A stretch of DNA of 64,000 nt, from contig OY730443.1 of the NCBI GenBank assembly GCA_963422705.1, positions 1,364,001 to 1,428,000 on the forward strand. The letters are read 5' to 3'. The notes under the pieces are model-generated. The model saw only the letters and a program-made list of their open reading frames with translations, was not told where the DNA came from and did not search any database. Positions 54,120 through 62,063 of the stretch are shown here, piece by piece. A program made the position numbers and the translations under genes. This stretch comes from G963422705 sp963422705. Its GTDB lineage: Bacteria > Poribacteria > WGA-4E > WGA-3G. Numbering within the stretch: position 1 is the first letter of the stretch; every line of letters starts with the position of its first letter.

Positions 54120-55148
54120 TTACGAAAGTCCCAATGAATGTGCGGAACGAGTTGTATCAATTTCTTGTGTTCCGCCGGGGGATGCGATGGATTGGCGCAT
54201 CTCGGTATCGGCGAGGATGTTTCGCAGTTCATAGTATGCCATGACACTCATTCTTTCAGATTCAAAAGCATCTGAGATAGCAAGCGGTACTTCAGCCTCA
54301 GCCTCAATGAGTTTGATAGTCATTTGCTCAACAAGTGCTTTATTCTCTTCTTCCTCGGCTTGTGCGCGGGCTCGGCGTTCTTCAGCCTTAGCGCGTGCTA
54401 CCTTTAGCTCCGCTTCCGCCTGATCTGTCTGGAGCTTGGCACCGACGTTTTCTCCTACATTGATATCAGCGATGTCGATGGAGAGTATCTCGAATGCGGT
54501 GCCTGCTGAAAGTCCTTTTTCGAGAACAGTTTCCGAAATGAGAACGGGGTTCTCCAACACCACTTTATGGCTGGCGGATGAGCCAATCGTTGTAATAATA
54601 CCCTCGCCAACTCTCGCACGGATGGTATCTTCAGTTGCCCCGCCGACGAGGCGATCGATGTCGGCTCTGACGGTGACACGTGCTTTGACAATTAGCTGAA
54701 TTCCGTCGCGTGCGACAGCCGTGATACCGCTGGCAGTATCTCCTTGTTGAGGGATATCAATAATTTCGGGTGTTACACTAACCTGTACGGCTTGAAGCAC
54801 ATCACGTCCGGCGAGGTCAATCGCGGCGGCTTGGGCGAACCCGAGGGCTATATTGGCTTTATCCGCGGCGATGAGGGCTGCGACAACACTTGCGACACGC
54901 CCACCGGCGAGATAATGCGCCTCAAGATCGTCTAGTGACAGAGTTAACCCTGCTTTAGTAGCGTTAATCTGCGGTTCAACAATCACTTTGGGCGGTACGC
55001 GTCTGAGTCGCATTGCGACGAGATCGAAAATTCCTACCTTTACCCCGGCAGCGATTGCAGTAATCCACAGTCCAACTGGCACAAGCCAGGTGATAATAAT
55101 GAGAAATAGGACGATACAGATAGCAATAATTGCGACAATGGGTGACAT
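54120..55148 (-). CDS. floA: Flotillin-like protein FloA, copy A
   Basis: 342 residues. N-terminal hairpin helix (IVAIIAICIVLFLIIITWLV, then VGLWITAIAAGVKVGIFDL), RLRRVPPKVIVEPQINATKA, EAHYLAGGRVASVVAALIAAD, FAQAAAIDLAGRDVLQAVQV and GTAFEILSIDIADINVGENV. A C-terminal coiled coil is rich in AEERRARAQAEEEEN. This is the FloA/YqfA family, which forms membrane microdomain scaffolds. It is longer at the C-terminus than the partner copy at 55159. AAGGAG precedes the ATG. Cotranscribed with the upstream flotillin and the two NfeD genes. Confidence 0.92.
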   Translation of the reverse strand: MSPIVAIIAICIVLFLIIITWLVPVGLWITAIAAGVKVGIFDLVAMRLRRVPPKVIVEPQINATKAGLTLSLDDLEAHYLAGGRVASVVAALIAADKANIALGFAQAAAIDLAGRDVLQAVQVSVTPEIIDIPQQGDTASGITAVARDGIQLIVKARVTVRADIDRLVGGATEDTIRARVGEGIITTIGSSASHKVVLENPVLISETVLEKGLSAGTAFEILSIDIADINVGENVGAKLQTDQAEAELKVARAKAEERRARAQAEEEENKALVEQMTIKLIEAEAEVPLAISDAFESERMSVMAYYELRNILADTEMRQSIASPGGTQEIDTTRSAHSLGLS

Positions 55149-55158
55149 TTTCTGCTCC

Positions 55159-56052
55159 TTAGTTTTCGGCGTTTAGATTTCCATCACGAAATGCGCCGGC
55201 GAGCGAGCGGGGTACGCTAGCTTCAGCTTCAACGACTCTCGCGCGTCTTTCTTGGACGCTAGCGGTCATTTCTTGCTTTCGGGCGACAGCCATTGCACGG
55301 CGTTCCTCCGCCTTAGCTTGTGCGACGACAAGGTCCGCTTCTGCTTGCTCCGCTTGCAATTCTGCCCCAATATTTTTCCCAACGTTCACATCAGCGATAT
55401 CAATAGAGAGGATTTCAAAAGCAGTGCCCGCGTCAAGCCCCCGGTCGAGTACAGTTTTAGAGATAATATCAGGGTTTTCAAGTACATCTTCGTAAGTTTC
55501 GGAGGCACCAATGGCACTAATAATCCCTTCACCAACGCGTGCGATAATAGTCTCTTCTCCAGCACCGCCAACGAGGCGGTTAATATTTGTGCGAACGGTA
55601 ATCCGGACAGTGGTGATTAATTCAACCCCATCTAGGGCGAGCGCACTAATCCGTGGCGTGGTAATGACACGCGGGTTAACGCTCACTTGTACGGCTTCAA
55701 AGACATCCCTTCCCGCCAAATCAATAGCGTAGGAACGTTGGAAGCTGAGCTCAATTCTTGCTTTATCTGCGGCAATGAGTGCACTCACCACGTTTAGGAC
55801 ATTGCCCCCGGCGAGATAGTGCGCTTCCAATTCAGCCGTGGCCACTTGCAATCCGGCTTTGTGTGCGCTGATAAGCCCTTTAACAATGATGTTTGGATCC
55901 ACACGCCGGAGACGCATCCCAATCAAGTCTAAAATTCGAAGTGGCACACCGGCAGCAATAGCAGCAATCCAGAGTCCAACCGGGACGAACCAAAAGAACG
56001 CGATGAGAACAATGAAAACAACAAGTGCGATAATCCCTGTAAAGACATCCAT
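55159..56052 (-). CDS. floA: Flotillin-like protein FloA, copy B
   Basis: 297 residues from the ATG at 56052, after TAAGGAG. Same architecture as copy A: a membrane hairpin (IIALVVFIVLIAFFWFVPVG), RLRRVDPNIIVKGLISAHKA, EAHYLAGGNVLNVVSALI, AFEILSIDIADVNVGKNI and a coiled coil ending AEASVPRSLAGAF. The two proteins are clear paralogues but not recent copies: many substitutions, and copy B lacks about 30 C-terminal residues. Flotillins of this family recruit NfeD-type partners; both are present in this operon. The paralogues may form mixed assemblies (inferred). Confidence 0.92.
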   Translation of the reverse strand: MDVFTGIIALVVFIVLIAFFWFVPVGLWIAAIAAGVPLRILDLIGMRLRRVDPNIIVKGLISAHKAGLQVATAELEAHYLAGGNVLNVVSALIAADKARIELSFQRSYAIDLAGRDVFEAVQVSVNPRVITTPRISALALDGVELITTVRITVRTNINRLVGGAGEETIIARVGEGIISAIGASETYEDVLENPDIISKTVLDRGLDAGTAFEILSIDIADVNVGKNIGAELQAEQAEADLVVAQAKAEERRAMAVARKQEMTASVQERRARVVEAEASVPRSLAGAFRDGNLNAEN

Positions 56053-56114
56053 AAGTTTCTCCTTAAAGTGTTTGCTCAGGCCGCGCGACGATGCCGGCAA
56101 GCCTCCGTTGCCAG

Positions 56115-56594
56115 TTACAAACTTCGAACAACCACACGATTTCCTTCAACCAAAATTACTTCAATCTCTGTTTCTGCCTCAACAAATTCACCGCGTGTAA
56201 CAATGTCGATGCGGTGCCCATTGATTACAGCAATGCCAGCGGGACGTAACGAGGTAACCGCCTTCCCAGATTTCCCAACAAAGGTTGTTAATTCCTGCGG
56301 CATTGCTTGAAACCCTTCTTCACGCTTCTGGGTGACTTTGAGGATAAAAAGAGCACTTGCCCGGGTTTGACGAATCAGCGATAGAACAAAAACGGCTATC
56401 GGTATGACAAAAACGAGAGCGCTACTTCCATAGATGAGGGCTGTGTAAAAGTCACTTTTGGACCAGATAATACCGGCTCCGGTTAAAAGAAGCACAATTC
56501 CAGGGACTCCCGCGGCTCCAAATCCCGGCAGAATTAGAATTTCAACGAATACCAACAAGAGCCCTAGTGCAATCAGAATAGTCGGAAACCACAT
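56115..56594 (-). CDS. NfeD-family membrane protein, short form
   Basis: About 159 residues from the ATG at 56594 (AGGGGAAAAGTG before it). Hydrophobic helices FPTILIALGLLLVFVEILIL, PGIVLLLTGAGIIW and ALVFVIPIAVFVLSL. Then a beta-barrel (OB-like) C-terminal domain: GKSGKAVTSLRPAGIAVING and VDIVTRGEFVEAETEIEVI. This is the membrane-plus-OB part of NfeD with no protease domain. NfeD proteins partner with flotillin or slipin SPFH proteins. Downstream of the long NfeD gene and upstream of the two floA copies. Confidence 0.88.
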   Translation of the reverse strand: MWFPTILIALGLLLVFVEILILPGFGAAGVPGIVLLLTGAGIIWSKSDFYTALIYGSSALVFVIPIAVFVLSLIRQTRASALFILKVTQKREEGFQAMPQELTTFVGKSGKAVTSLRPAGIAVINGHRIDIVTRGEFVEAETEIEVILVEGNRVVVRSL

Positions 56595-56658
56595 CACTTT
56601 TCCCCTAAAAAGTCGAAGGGAACTGTAATTTAGCCCTTCATTATTAAGGTGTCTTAGG

Positions 56659-58200
56659 CTAATCGTCAAGTGCCTCTACAAAAATTTTAGGTCCTTCAAC
56701 GTCGAGTACTTTAACCTTGGTATCCCGGGCGATAAAATCGCCTTCTGTGATGACATCCACGCGTTTATTGTCAATCCGAGCCTTACCAGCAGGGCGAAGC
56801 GGTGTCAAGGCAACACCTATTTTCCCAAGGTAACTCTGGAAATCTTCAGAGCCGGCGGAATGGTACCCCATATTAGCGTCCATGACGATTGGAAGAGCAA
56901 ACCGCCGAAAGGCCCCTGTTTTGGGTAGCATCCAAGCAGCGAGAATTGCAAGACTGCAAGTCGTAATAACAGAGAGGGAAAGCCATTGGACAGCGGTGCC
57001 AAATTCATAAGCATTTTTGAAAACGAAAAAGACACTTCCTAACATCAGTATGATGCCGATAATTCCTGCTACACCAAAACCGGGGATGACGAACACTTCT
57101 AAGGCGATTAATGCGAGCCCCAAGAGGAAAGCGAGGGCTGCCCATTCGGCTTCCAGCTGGGTGAGCATGTGCCCGCCAAAAAAGAGTCCGATGCACAAGA
57201 GTCCCAGGAAACCGGGAATACCGAAACCGGGGGTGCGAATTTCGATAAAGATGCCCAATACACCTAACGAAAGTAGGAGTGAACTAATGAGCGGACTGGT
57301 GAGAAAAAAGACGATGCGATCGGCGAGGGTTACTGCAAATTTTTGGACATCGGCACCGGCGAGTGATTTCATGCGCGTAACCTGGCTGACGCCGCGCTCT
57401 GTCTGTTTCTGTAGGATATCCTCTTCGGTTAATGCGACGTTGCGTCCATCAATTTGAACAATCTGATATTGTGCTAAGAGATTTGTCAAGTTTTCGGCGC
57501 GAGCGTCTACGAATTCATATTCGAGAGCTTGCCGGGTTGTCATTGTAAGCAGTTTTCCTTCTGCGCAAAGAATTTCCATTTCTCGCCCGTCTTCCGATTC
57601 TGTGATGTATTCCTCCGGGAGGAGTTTAACAATCTGTCCGTCTGAATATCTGACGAGAATGAGCTCTTTGTCTACCATTGCTTCTGCGATATCCGGGTTT
57701 CGGTTTTGGCGCTCGGCAGTCGCGCGGATAGTGGCTCTGATGTAAGAAATCGCTTTTTCGCCTGCTTCATTTCCCTGAATGTCGACAGGGGCAGAATCTC
57801 CAATGGTTCCACCGGGTGTCATCACTATCTGCGCGCATGCAGCGGAAATCATCGCGCCGGCGGAGATGGCTTGGCGATTAACAAAAGCAATCGTGGGCAA
57901 CTGCGTTCCCTGAATGGAGCGAATAATCTTAACAGCTGAGTCGACGCGGCCGCCCGGAGTATCCACATCAAAAATGATTACATCCGCTCCCGATTTTTCA
58001 GCATTTTGGATGCCTTGGCCGATGTAAGAGCTCACACCAGTCCCAATTTCGGTCCGGATATCAATGACGTACACCAAGGCGCCATCTTCCGCCATTGCAT
58101 CCAGAATTATGAAAAGGCTTACGACAAAAATGAACACATAGTATAGTGAGTGTTGTAGAGCTTTGCTTGCAAGCCATCCCGAAAATATAGCACTTTTCAT
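56659..58200 (-). CDS. NfeD-family protein, long form with ClpP-class serine protease domain
   Basis: 513 residues from the ATG at 58200 (AAAGGAG before it). A signal/anchor (YYVFIFVVSLFIILDAMA), then a ClpP/SppA-like domain (VYVIDIRTEIGTGVSSYI; VDTPGGRVDSAVKII; NRQAISAGAMISAACAQIVM with the Ser-Ala-Gly nucleophile region). Four or five membrane helices and a C-terminal OB-like domain follow. The family trims membrane proteins such as stomatin in archaea, and accompanies SPFH scaffolds. First gene of the nfeD-nfeD-floA-floA operon. A near-consensus promoter lies 80-110 bases upstream. Confidence 0.9.
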   Translation of the reverse strand: MKSAIFSGWLASKALQHSLYYVFIFVVSLFIILDAMAEDGALVYVIDIRTEIGTGVSSYIGQGIQNAEKSGADVIIFDVDTPGGRVDSAVKIIRSIQGTQLPTIAFVNRQAISAGAMISAACAQIVMTPGGTIGDSAPVDIQGNEAGEKAISYIRATIRATAERQNRNPDIAEAMVDKELILVRYSDGQIVKLLPEEYITESEDGREMEILCAEGKLLTMTTRQALEYEFVDARAENLTNLLAQYQIVQIDGRNVALTEEDILQKQTERGVSQVTRMKSLAGADVQKFAVTLADRIVFFLTSPLISSLLLSLGVLGIFIEIRTPGFGIPGFLGLLCIGLFFGGHMLTQLEAEWAALAFLLGLALIALEVFVIPGFGVAGIIGIILMLGSVFFVFKNAYEFGTAVQWLSLSVITTCSLAILAAWMLPKTGAFRRFALPIVMDANMGYHSAGSEDFQSYLGKIGVALTPLRPAGKARIDNKRVDVITEGDFIARDTKVKVLDVEGPKIFVEALDD

Positions 58201-58278
58201 GACAATCACTCCTTTTAGAACTGCTGCTGCATGCAGCATATCCGACTCAATTCCTTTTGAGGTAGAAGTCCTTCGAGT

Positions 58279-58308
58279 ATTATATCTTGAGGTAGCCTTA
58301 TCTGTCAA
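58279..58308 (-). promoter_or_regulatory. Near-consensus promoter for the nfeD-floA operon
   Basis: Minus strand TTGACA (58308-58303), 18-base spacer, TATAAT (58284-58279): all twelve box bases match. Preceded by AAATCATC, shared with the promoter at 41140-41168. Confidence 0.65.
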
Positions 58309-58329
58309 GATGATTTTAGTTTTGACGCA

Positions 58330-58899
58330 TCATGCTTGCTTGGAATTGAATTCCGCTTTAATCCAGTCATGAAGCACATGGTTTAAAATGAGATGGACAT
58401 CCTCAACAGGACCGTATTGATGACTATCGACAACAACCGAAACCTCGCAAATTTCAGCCAATTTTCCACCGCCGAAGCCGCACCATCCCACTGTCTTACA
58501 TCCAATTTGAGCGGCGTACCGCATCGCGCGAAGGACATTTTCCGAGTTACCGCTCGCACTGATACCCAGCACTAAATCGCCGGGATTAACAAGATTCTTG
58601 AGTTGTTGGAGAAAGACGTCTTCATAGGATACATCGTTTGCCCACGCTGTCATGGTTGCGACATTATCGGTTAAACTAATAACCCGGAACCGCGGTTTAC
58701 CCGGCATGCTAGTACCTTTGCCTAAGTCACAGGCGATGTGAGATGCCGTTGATGCACTTCCACCATTGCCGATGACAAAAATCTGCCTTTCGGTGTAATA
58801 GGCATCCATAATTGCATCTATAGAACGACGTACATCGCCCAGTGATAAGCGCGCCAAAATCTCTTGTAAGTGTGAAATATAGTTCTGAATTTTTTCCAA
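58330..58899 (-). CDS. gmhA: Sedoheptulose-7-phosphate isomerase-like SIS-domain protein
   Basis: About 189 residues. Rossmann-like SIS domain with ERQIFVIGNGGSASTASHIA, CDLGKGTS, DLVLGISASGNSENVLRAMR and a C-terminal VEDVHLILNHVLHDWI: the GmhA/DiaA pattern. As GmhA it converts sedoheptulose-7-phosphate to heptose-7-phosphate for LPS or S-layer glycans; DiaA-like roles are an alternative. The start is ambiguous: AAGGAG is 7 bases before ATT (58902) and 10 before TTG (58899). Its stop is close to the nfeD promoter, which reads away from it on the same strand. Confidence 0.8.
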   Translation of the reverse strand: MEKIQNYISHLQEILARLSLGDVRRSIDAIMDAYYTERQIFVIGNGGSASTASHIACDLGKGTSMPGKPRFRVISLTDNVATMTAWANDVSYEDVFLQQLKNLVNPGDLVLGISASGNSENVLRAMRYAAQIGCKTVGWCGFGGGKLAEICEVSVVVDSHQYGPVEDVHLILNHVLHDWIKAEFNSKQA

Positions 58900-59044
58900 A
58901 ATGGATTTTCTCCTTGGCAAGCATGTCGAACAGAAAGCATCGGGTGAGGTAAAGACGTTTATCCATAAGGATATGACACGCTACACGCTACAAGAACCCC
59001 ACCGTTCTACTCCACGAGCTCCGATAGCTTTGCCCCTTTTTTAC

Positions 59045-60004
59045 CTAGACAACCAAGGCGATAGCGGCAATGTCCCCCAAGGCATCTCCTAATTGAGCAG
59101 GCTTAATTTCAACGATTTCTGCGGGGCGTGCCATCGCCATTTCCATAACGGTTTTCCGGAGGGGGTGGAGCAATAAATCACCAGCTGCCATAGCAATTGT
59201 GCCAATTAAGACGATATCAGGATTCAAAATGTTAACCAGATTTGCGATGCCCCATCCCATGTAGTAAGCGCTCTCTTGAACCAATCGCATCGCCAAATCA
59301 TCACCGTTGCTTGCCGCTTCAAATACGTGTTCAGATTTGATGACATCAATGTCCCCATCAACAAGGGTTAAGAGAGTTGTATGCTGATAGTTTTGTACAG
59401 CTTTTTTCGCTCGACGTGCAATTGCGGGCCCGGAGCATAATGCCTCAAGGCATCCACGTTTACCGCATCCGCAAGGCGGGCCATCTGGTAGCAGTATCTG
59501 ATGCCCAACCTCTCCCGCACTATCGTTTGCCCCGTGGTAGATGTCGCCGTTAAGAACAAGTCCCCCGCCGATGCCGGTGCTCATCGTCATATAAAGCACA
59601 TTTTGGTAGCCCCGCCCCCCGCCGAATCGCCACTCTGCAAGCGCGCAGGCATTCGCATCATTTTCGATTGTTACCGGTATATCGAATTCCGCTACTAGGA
59701 TATCTTTGAGTGGAATTGCATCCCATCCCGGTAGGTTTGGGGGCGAATAGACAATGCCGGTTTCTGTGTCCAATGGCCCGCCACAACTCACGCCTATCGC
59801 CGAAATCGCCTCCCTTTCCAATTCAACGGCAGCAAGCGTTTCATTTACCATGTCCAGAAGGAGTTGAACAGCGGCATCCGGTCCTTTTTCGAACGGGGTT
59901 GGCTTGCGGAGCTTGTAGAGAATATTTGCATTATCATCAGCAACGACGGTTGCGAGTTTGGTGCCCCCGATGTCAATTCCGGCAACATATCTTGTGATAC
60001 TCAC
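59045..60004 (-). CDS. ROK-family sugar kinase (glucokinase-like)
   Basis: 319 residues. ATP-binding VAGIDIGGTKLATVVAD, ENDANACALAEWRFGGG, TGIGGGLVLNGDIYHG, GEVGHQILLPDG and the zinc-binding CGCGKRGCLEALCSG of ROK kinases. It phosphorylates glucose, N-acetylglucosamine or N-acetylmannosamine type sugars. The start GTG overlaps the tnpB stop (TTGTGA), and the first codons (SITR) are encoded by bases that also form the right end of the IS copy at 48913. The native start has probably been replaced. The domain begins at once after it, so the enzyme looks intact. Confidence 0.88.
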   Translation of the reverse strand: MSITRYVAGIDIGGTKLATVVADDNANILYKLRKPTPFEKGPDAAVQLLLDMVNETLAAVELEREAISAIGVSCGGPLDTETGIVYSPPNLPGWDAIPLKDILVAEFDIPVTIENDANACALAEWRFGGGRGYQNVLYMTMSTGIGGGLVLNGDIYHGANDSAGEVGHQILLPDGPPCGCGKRGCLEALCSGPAIARRAKKAVQNYQHTTLLTLVDGDIDVIKSEHVFEAASNGDDLAMRLVQESAYYMGWGIANLVNILNPDIVLIGTIAMAAGDLLLHPLRKTVMEMAMARPAEIVEIKPAQLGDALGDIAAIALVV

Positions 60005-61299
60005 AACTTCTTCCGACGTGTGCTTCTTACCTTCTCGTTGGAAGGCTGACTTGATTTGAGTCCCGAAAACGGTGACGACTTATCAAGTCTACATAGGTTC
60101 GGATTATATCGGATACCTACGGGGGATACCACTGCCCCAACTACAGGGTTTGTCATAAAAACCTGATACGTTGTCAGAATGTTACTCGCACCGACAACGT
60201 CTCTGTGTCCTTGCCACTTGCATTGTCCGCAACGGTAAGTCCTACCACTCGGTTTCTTTCTATGCCCGCAAGACGGACAGGTTTGAGACGTATAGGCTTC
60301 GTCCTCTATATCAACGCTGATACCGACGGCTTTTGCTTTGTAGGTAATCATGTTCTGAATTTTAGAGAACGCCCACTGGTGTAACTTCTGATTGGCTTTT
60401 TTGCCATAGTTGATAGATTGTCTAATATGCTTTATATCTCCAATGACAATCGTTTCTATCTTTCGCGCTCGGCAAGAAGAAACAAAGGCAAGCATGTTGC
60501 TTGCAACCTTGCGTGACGTCATTTTATGGCGCATATCACGCAACTGCGCGGTTAACTTCTGTAGGGTTCTATTTTTCACGCGGTTGAGTTTTTTCCAGCT
60601 TCTGCTATATCTAACGCAACGCGATAAGGCTTTATTGAGACGCGACTTAAATTTGTTTTGATATCTCACAACACTGCGGATTTCGCGTCCATTATAGATG
60701 TCGGCATGGATACCGTCAAAAGTAACCATCGGGTGGATTTCGCCCATATCCACGGCAACGGCTGAACCTGCTTTTGATTTTGTCTTTTTCGGCGTTGTGG
60801 CGTATGTCGCATGGAATTTATATTGTTTCGTTGTTCGGTTATACACGAGTGAGAGTTCGGCAGGGACGACGTTATGGAACTTTTTATCAATCTTAATCCA
60901 AAGCGGGGCTCTCCCTTTGCCCATAGACAGCCGTAGTTTCCCACGCTGATAGGAAATGCCCGTTGCGCGCCATGTGAACGTGTGAAACTTCCGCGTTTTA
61001 TTCGGGGGCTTGGCAGTCAGATTCGATTTGCGGTTAGAAAAGAAAGAGCGTCGCGCGCCGCAATAATCGTCTATAATCGCCTGCACTGAATGTGCGTGGC
61101 ACGGATACCTTTTGAATTTCAGATATGCCTTGAGTCCGCTGTCCGAAAGCCAAACGCCTTTCTGCTCATGCGTTTTGAACGTAAGCGAAACGGTTTTAGA
61201 GTAGATACGCCCACCAAGCCGATTTATCCCGTCAAGTTGTTCTGTCGGCTTGGCAGTCGCTAAAATATAGGTTCGGTATTCTTTCTTGGATTTAGACAC
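60001..61299 (-). CDS. tnpB: TnpB RNA-guided nuclease homologue of IS200/IS605 element
   Basis: 432 residues. N-terminal helical recognition region, then RuvC: SAVAVDMGEIHPMV (Asp), IVIGDIKHIRQS where most TnpB have a Glu before the Asp, a zinc ribbon CPSCGHRKK with CGQCKWQ, and HRDVVGASNI (Asp). TnpB cuts DNA guided by an RNA from the element's right end. The C-terminal extension QPSNEKVRS to KKL exists because a CAG stands where the deleted copy has the stop TAG, so the frame reads through the right-end hairpin. GTG start (MSKSKKEYR) overlaps tnpA. Confidence 0.85.
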   Translation of the reverse strand: MSKSKKEYRTYILATAKPTEQLDGINRLGGRIYSKTVSLTFKTHEQKGVWLSDSGLKAYLKFKRYPCHAHSVQAIIDDYCGARRSFFSNRKSNLTAKPPNKTRKFHTFTWRATGISYQRGKLRLSMGKGRAPLWIKIDKKFHNVVPAELSLVYNRTTKQYKFHATYATTPKKTKSKAGSAVAVDMGEIHPMVTFDGIHADIYNGREIRSVVRYQNKFKSRLNKALSRCVRYSRSWKKLNRVKNRTLQKLTAQLRDMRHKMTSRKVASNMLAFVSSCRARKIETIVIGDIKHIRQSINYGKKANQKLHQWAFSKIQNMITYKAKAVGISVDIEDEAYTSQTCPSCGHRKKPSGRTYRCGQCKWQGHRDVVGASNILTTYQVFMTNPVVGAVVSPVGIRYNPNLCRLDKSSPFSGLKSSQPSNEKVRSTRRKKL

Positions 61300-61699
61300 G
61301 CTTTTGCTCCTCGATAGATTCTTTGACTAGGGATACACTCCCACCCGAAGATATGAACGTTGAGCGTGTCCAAAGACACGGCAAGCGGGATTTAGGGTGT
61401 CCAAACGCCTCACGAAGTCTTTTGGAAGTATCACCTTTTATGAATCCCACAATCCGAGTAAGAGGCACTTTTGGATTGTTCTCAAGTATCAGGTGTACGT
61501 GTTCTTCCATAATATCACTCGCACGCCCTTTGAAATCTAATGCTGTTTGTTTGGAGCAGATGAGATGGTGCAAACGCGCTTGGACAGACGCGTCTAAAAC
61601 TTTGCGTCTGTAGTTGGTACACCAGATAATGTGATATTGACAACGATAACCCATGTTGGTATCTGAATACCACGCTTTTTTCGGGTTCTTGATAAACAT
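61292..61699 (-). CDS. tnpA: TnpA (Y1 HUH) transposase of IS200/IS605 element, catalytic Tyr replaced
   Basis: 135 residues. HUH motif HVHLIL (EEHVHLILENN), N-terminal CQYHIIWCTNYRRKVL and the late block TRSTFISSGGSVSLVKE. In IS200-type TnpA, the helix after this block carries the nucleophile tyrosine (pattern like KxYIxxQ). Here it reads KESIEEQ, with TCT (Ser) where TAT would be expected. The deleted copy has the same TCT. Full length otherwise. The ssDNA strand-transfer activity is therefore doubtful; a Tyr elsewhere could serve only if the alignment is wrong. Confidence 0.85.
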   Translation of the reverse strand: MFIKNPKKAWYSDTNMGYRCQYHIIWCTNYRRKVLDASVQARLHHLICSKQTALDFKGRASDIMEEHVHLILENNPKVPLTRIVGFIKGDTSKRLREAFGHPKSRLPCLWTRSTFISSGGSVSLVKESIEEQKRV

Positions 61700-61842
61700 G
61701 ATATTATGGCCTTTATGTTAGTTTCCATAATATAATATTACACATTTTTTAGATAAAGTCAACTATTTTTTTGACGTCAGCACGAGGCAACGGGGTTGGA
61801 CCCGAAGCCTAAAGGATTGGGATTGTTAAGGGAGGCCCTTCA

Positions 61843-62063
61843 TAATTACGGTATGCTATCCAAAAGGCGTTGGTAAAACTTAGACTTTCATCTTGCCAAA
61901 GAATTTTTGGCAAGCAGGCCGGGAAGAAAGGTAAGCAACGCAACGGGTTGCAAAGGTAGCAGTGTTCCGCTTGCTCTGGCTTCGCAACCTTTAGGTTGCC
62001 ACCCTTTTACGCCCGAGCAGCGGTTCGGTGCTCTACGCCAATAGCTTGCTTCCTTTCATTCCG
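61843..62063. other. Intergenic region with several short inverted repeats
   Basis: CTTGCCAAA-GAATT-TTTGGCAAG (61892-61914), GCAAC-GG-GTTGC (61940-61951) and GCAACC-TTTA-GGTTGC (61984-61999). The last has the same stem-TTTA-stem design as the IS605 left-end hairpin and is followed by similar C-rich sequence, so this may be debris of another IS end. The first could also act as a terminator for the FGGY gene transcribed toward it. No gene. Confidence 0.4.

Larger units (their letters stand above)
59991..61842 (-). mobile_element. IS200/IS605-family insertion sequence, full-length copy (tnpA + tnpB)
   Basis: Boundaries come from comparison with the deleted copy at 48913-49395: the shared right end finishes in AGTATCACAAG (59991 side) and the left end begins TGAAGGG (61842 side). 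The left end has an imperfect hairpin around CCTTTAGG; the right end has CCTTC-CAACGA-GAAGG. Length about 1.85 kb. It encodes TnpA and TnpB overlapping by 8 bases. The element sits directly against the start of a ROK kinase. The exact ends are uncertain by a few bases. Confidence 0.85.
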
